From: Prevotella sp. BV3P1
GTDB taxonomy: Bacteria; Bacteroidota; Bacteroidia; Bacteroidales; Bacteroidaceae
Assembly: GCF_000479005.1 (NCBI RefSeq)
Contig: NZ_AWXC01000008.1
Span: 1-64,000, forward strand
DNA length: 64,000 nt
Reading direction: 5' to 3'
The stretch's first letter is position 1. Each line of letters opens with the position of its first letter. The position numbers and the translations under genes are program-made. Below, piece after piece: positions 63,330-64,000 of this stretch. The notes below the pieces were generated by a model, which was given only the letters and a program-made list of their open reading frames with translations, was not told where the DNA came from and did no database searches.

Positions 63330-64000
63330 TTGGCAAAATCATAGTAGTGACGAACGAATAGCAATGATACAAGCTGTAGCCCAGGATCATAATATCGAAG
63401 ATAATGCCGTAGAGAAAGATTGGTGGGTGACGGTAGTTCTCAAAGCATTGTTCAATACATCTTGTGGGAAATGGCTTCTTTTCAAGGGGGGAACTTCGTT
63501 GAGTAAAGGATGGAATCTCATCAATCGATTCAGTGAAGATATAGACATTTCCATTGGCAGGAACTTCTTTGGGGACGTCCTTAACTTGCCATTTGCAAAG
63601 TGCGAGAACAACAATCAGGTGAAGAAACTAAGAAAAGCATCACGGGATTATATTCATGGGACTCTCTCTGCAGAACTGGATGCAGAACTCCTTAAAATGG
63701 GAGTTAAAGGGTATACTATAATGAATGAAACGGTGACAGGGGAACCTCCAAGGCCTATAGACCATGATAGCGACCCGACTATAATATTCGTCAATTATGA
63801 GAGCATTTTGCCATCCAGCATGAGACTTATTGATGCGAGAGTTAAAATAGAAATCAGTTGTCTGTCTATGTCAGAACCTTATGAACAGTGTGAAATTCGT
63901 TCTCTTGTCTTTGATAAGTTCCCAGAAGAGGATGATGAAATAGCCGCATCAATTAATACAGTAACGCCATCAAGGACATTCCTGGAAAAGGCACTGCTAC
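63323..64000 (+). CDS. AbiEii/AbiGii-type nucleotidyltransferase toxin, 3' end missing
   Basis: 226 codons from the ATG at 63323 to the window end without a stop. The nucleotidyltransferase signature is plain: WLLFKGGTSLSKGWNLINRF in part, then SEDIDISIG, the Gly-Gly-Thr/Ser-Leu plus Asp-x-Asp arrangement of AbiEii toxins. A later helical segment (AKCENNNQVKKLRKASRDYI) follows. AbiEii toxins add nucleotides to tRNA or other RNA acceptors. Overlap with the antitoxin stop suggests strict coupling. Whether the C-terminus is intact cannot be seen. Confidence 0.87.

Larger units (their letters stand above)
59107..64000 (+). mobile_element. Left end of an integrative element
   Basis: From about 59107 to the window end every gene is accessory: two tyrosine recombinases, a small protein overlapping the second one, and a toxin-antitoxin pair, all on the plus strand. 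The left border is set only by the loss of the 22-bp repeat pattern and the first GGTAAC motif (59109-59114). No flanking direct repeat can be checked because the right end lies outside the window. No transfer or mobilisation gene is seen in this part. Confidence 0.65.

Overview
The window looks like chromosomal DNA of a Prevotella-type member of the Bacteroidales. The evidence is promoters of the TTTG-N20-TAnnTTTG kind, type IX-style C-terminal sorting tails, a GH95 fucosidase, a Bacteroidetes-type LptD, a 452-residue Pgi, and the gene orders parA-parB-DUF5683-mltD-rel and lysS-gpsA-pgi-HAD. Species cannot be fixed from sequence reading alone.

Layout. 1-3950: gpmI, ung, a DUF3109 protein and an AraC regulator. 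4077-7454: a two-gene fucoside unit (GH95 plus a small exported protein) whose promoter lies inside a perfect inverted repeat. 8011-11361: alaS and a MerR regulator. 11575-17854: minus-strand operon parA-parB-DUF5683-mltD-rel, divergent from surE-lpxB (18050-20093). 20402-25105: an SGNH hydrolase and the rsfS-ftsH-cdsA operon. 25290-25363: tRNA-Gln(CTG). 25545-37776: msrAB, nitroreductase, DUF349 protein, corA, an M6 peptidase, a MuiA-like protein, rhodanese, GlsB, YbjQ and a small exported protein. 37839-42788: operon lysS-gpsA-pgi-HAD. 43466-58725: TrpB2, a solute symporter, lptD, an HD protein, a carboxyltransferase-like protein, pepD, a flippase-like membrane protein, an unlisted 29-codon gene and a large LRR protein. 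From about 59107 to the end: the left end of an integrative element with two tandem tyrosine recombinases, a small protein and an AbiEi/AbiEii-type toxin-antitoxin pair that runs off the window.

Envelope and cell-cycle genes dominate: LpxB and LptD for LPS, CdsA for phospholipid, MltD for wall turnover, ParAB for segregation and Rel for the stringent response. Central carbon genes (gpmI, pgi, gpsA) and translation genes (alaS, lysS, rsfS, tRNA-Gln) are interspersed.

The most unusual signal is non-coding. Six spacers between transcription units, near 7.7, 20.2, 31.4, 43.2, 49.8 and 59.1 kb, carry short arrays of degenerate, palindromic units with a strict 22-bp period. Four of them share a second module built on an inverted GCGTATTT/AAATACGC pair. 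The integrative element appears to have entered one of these arrays. Other spacers hold tandem octamers (AGTTnnnn) or heptamers (TTTGAAC).
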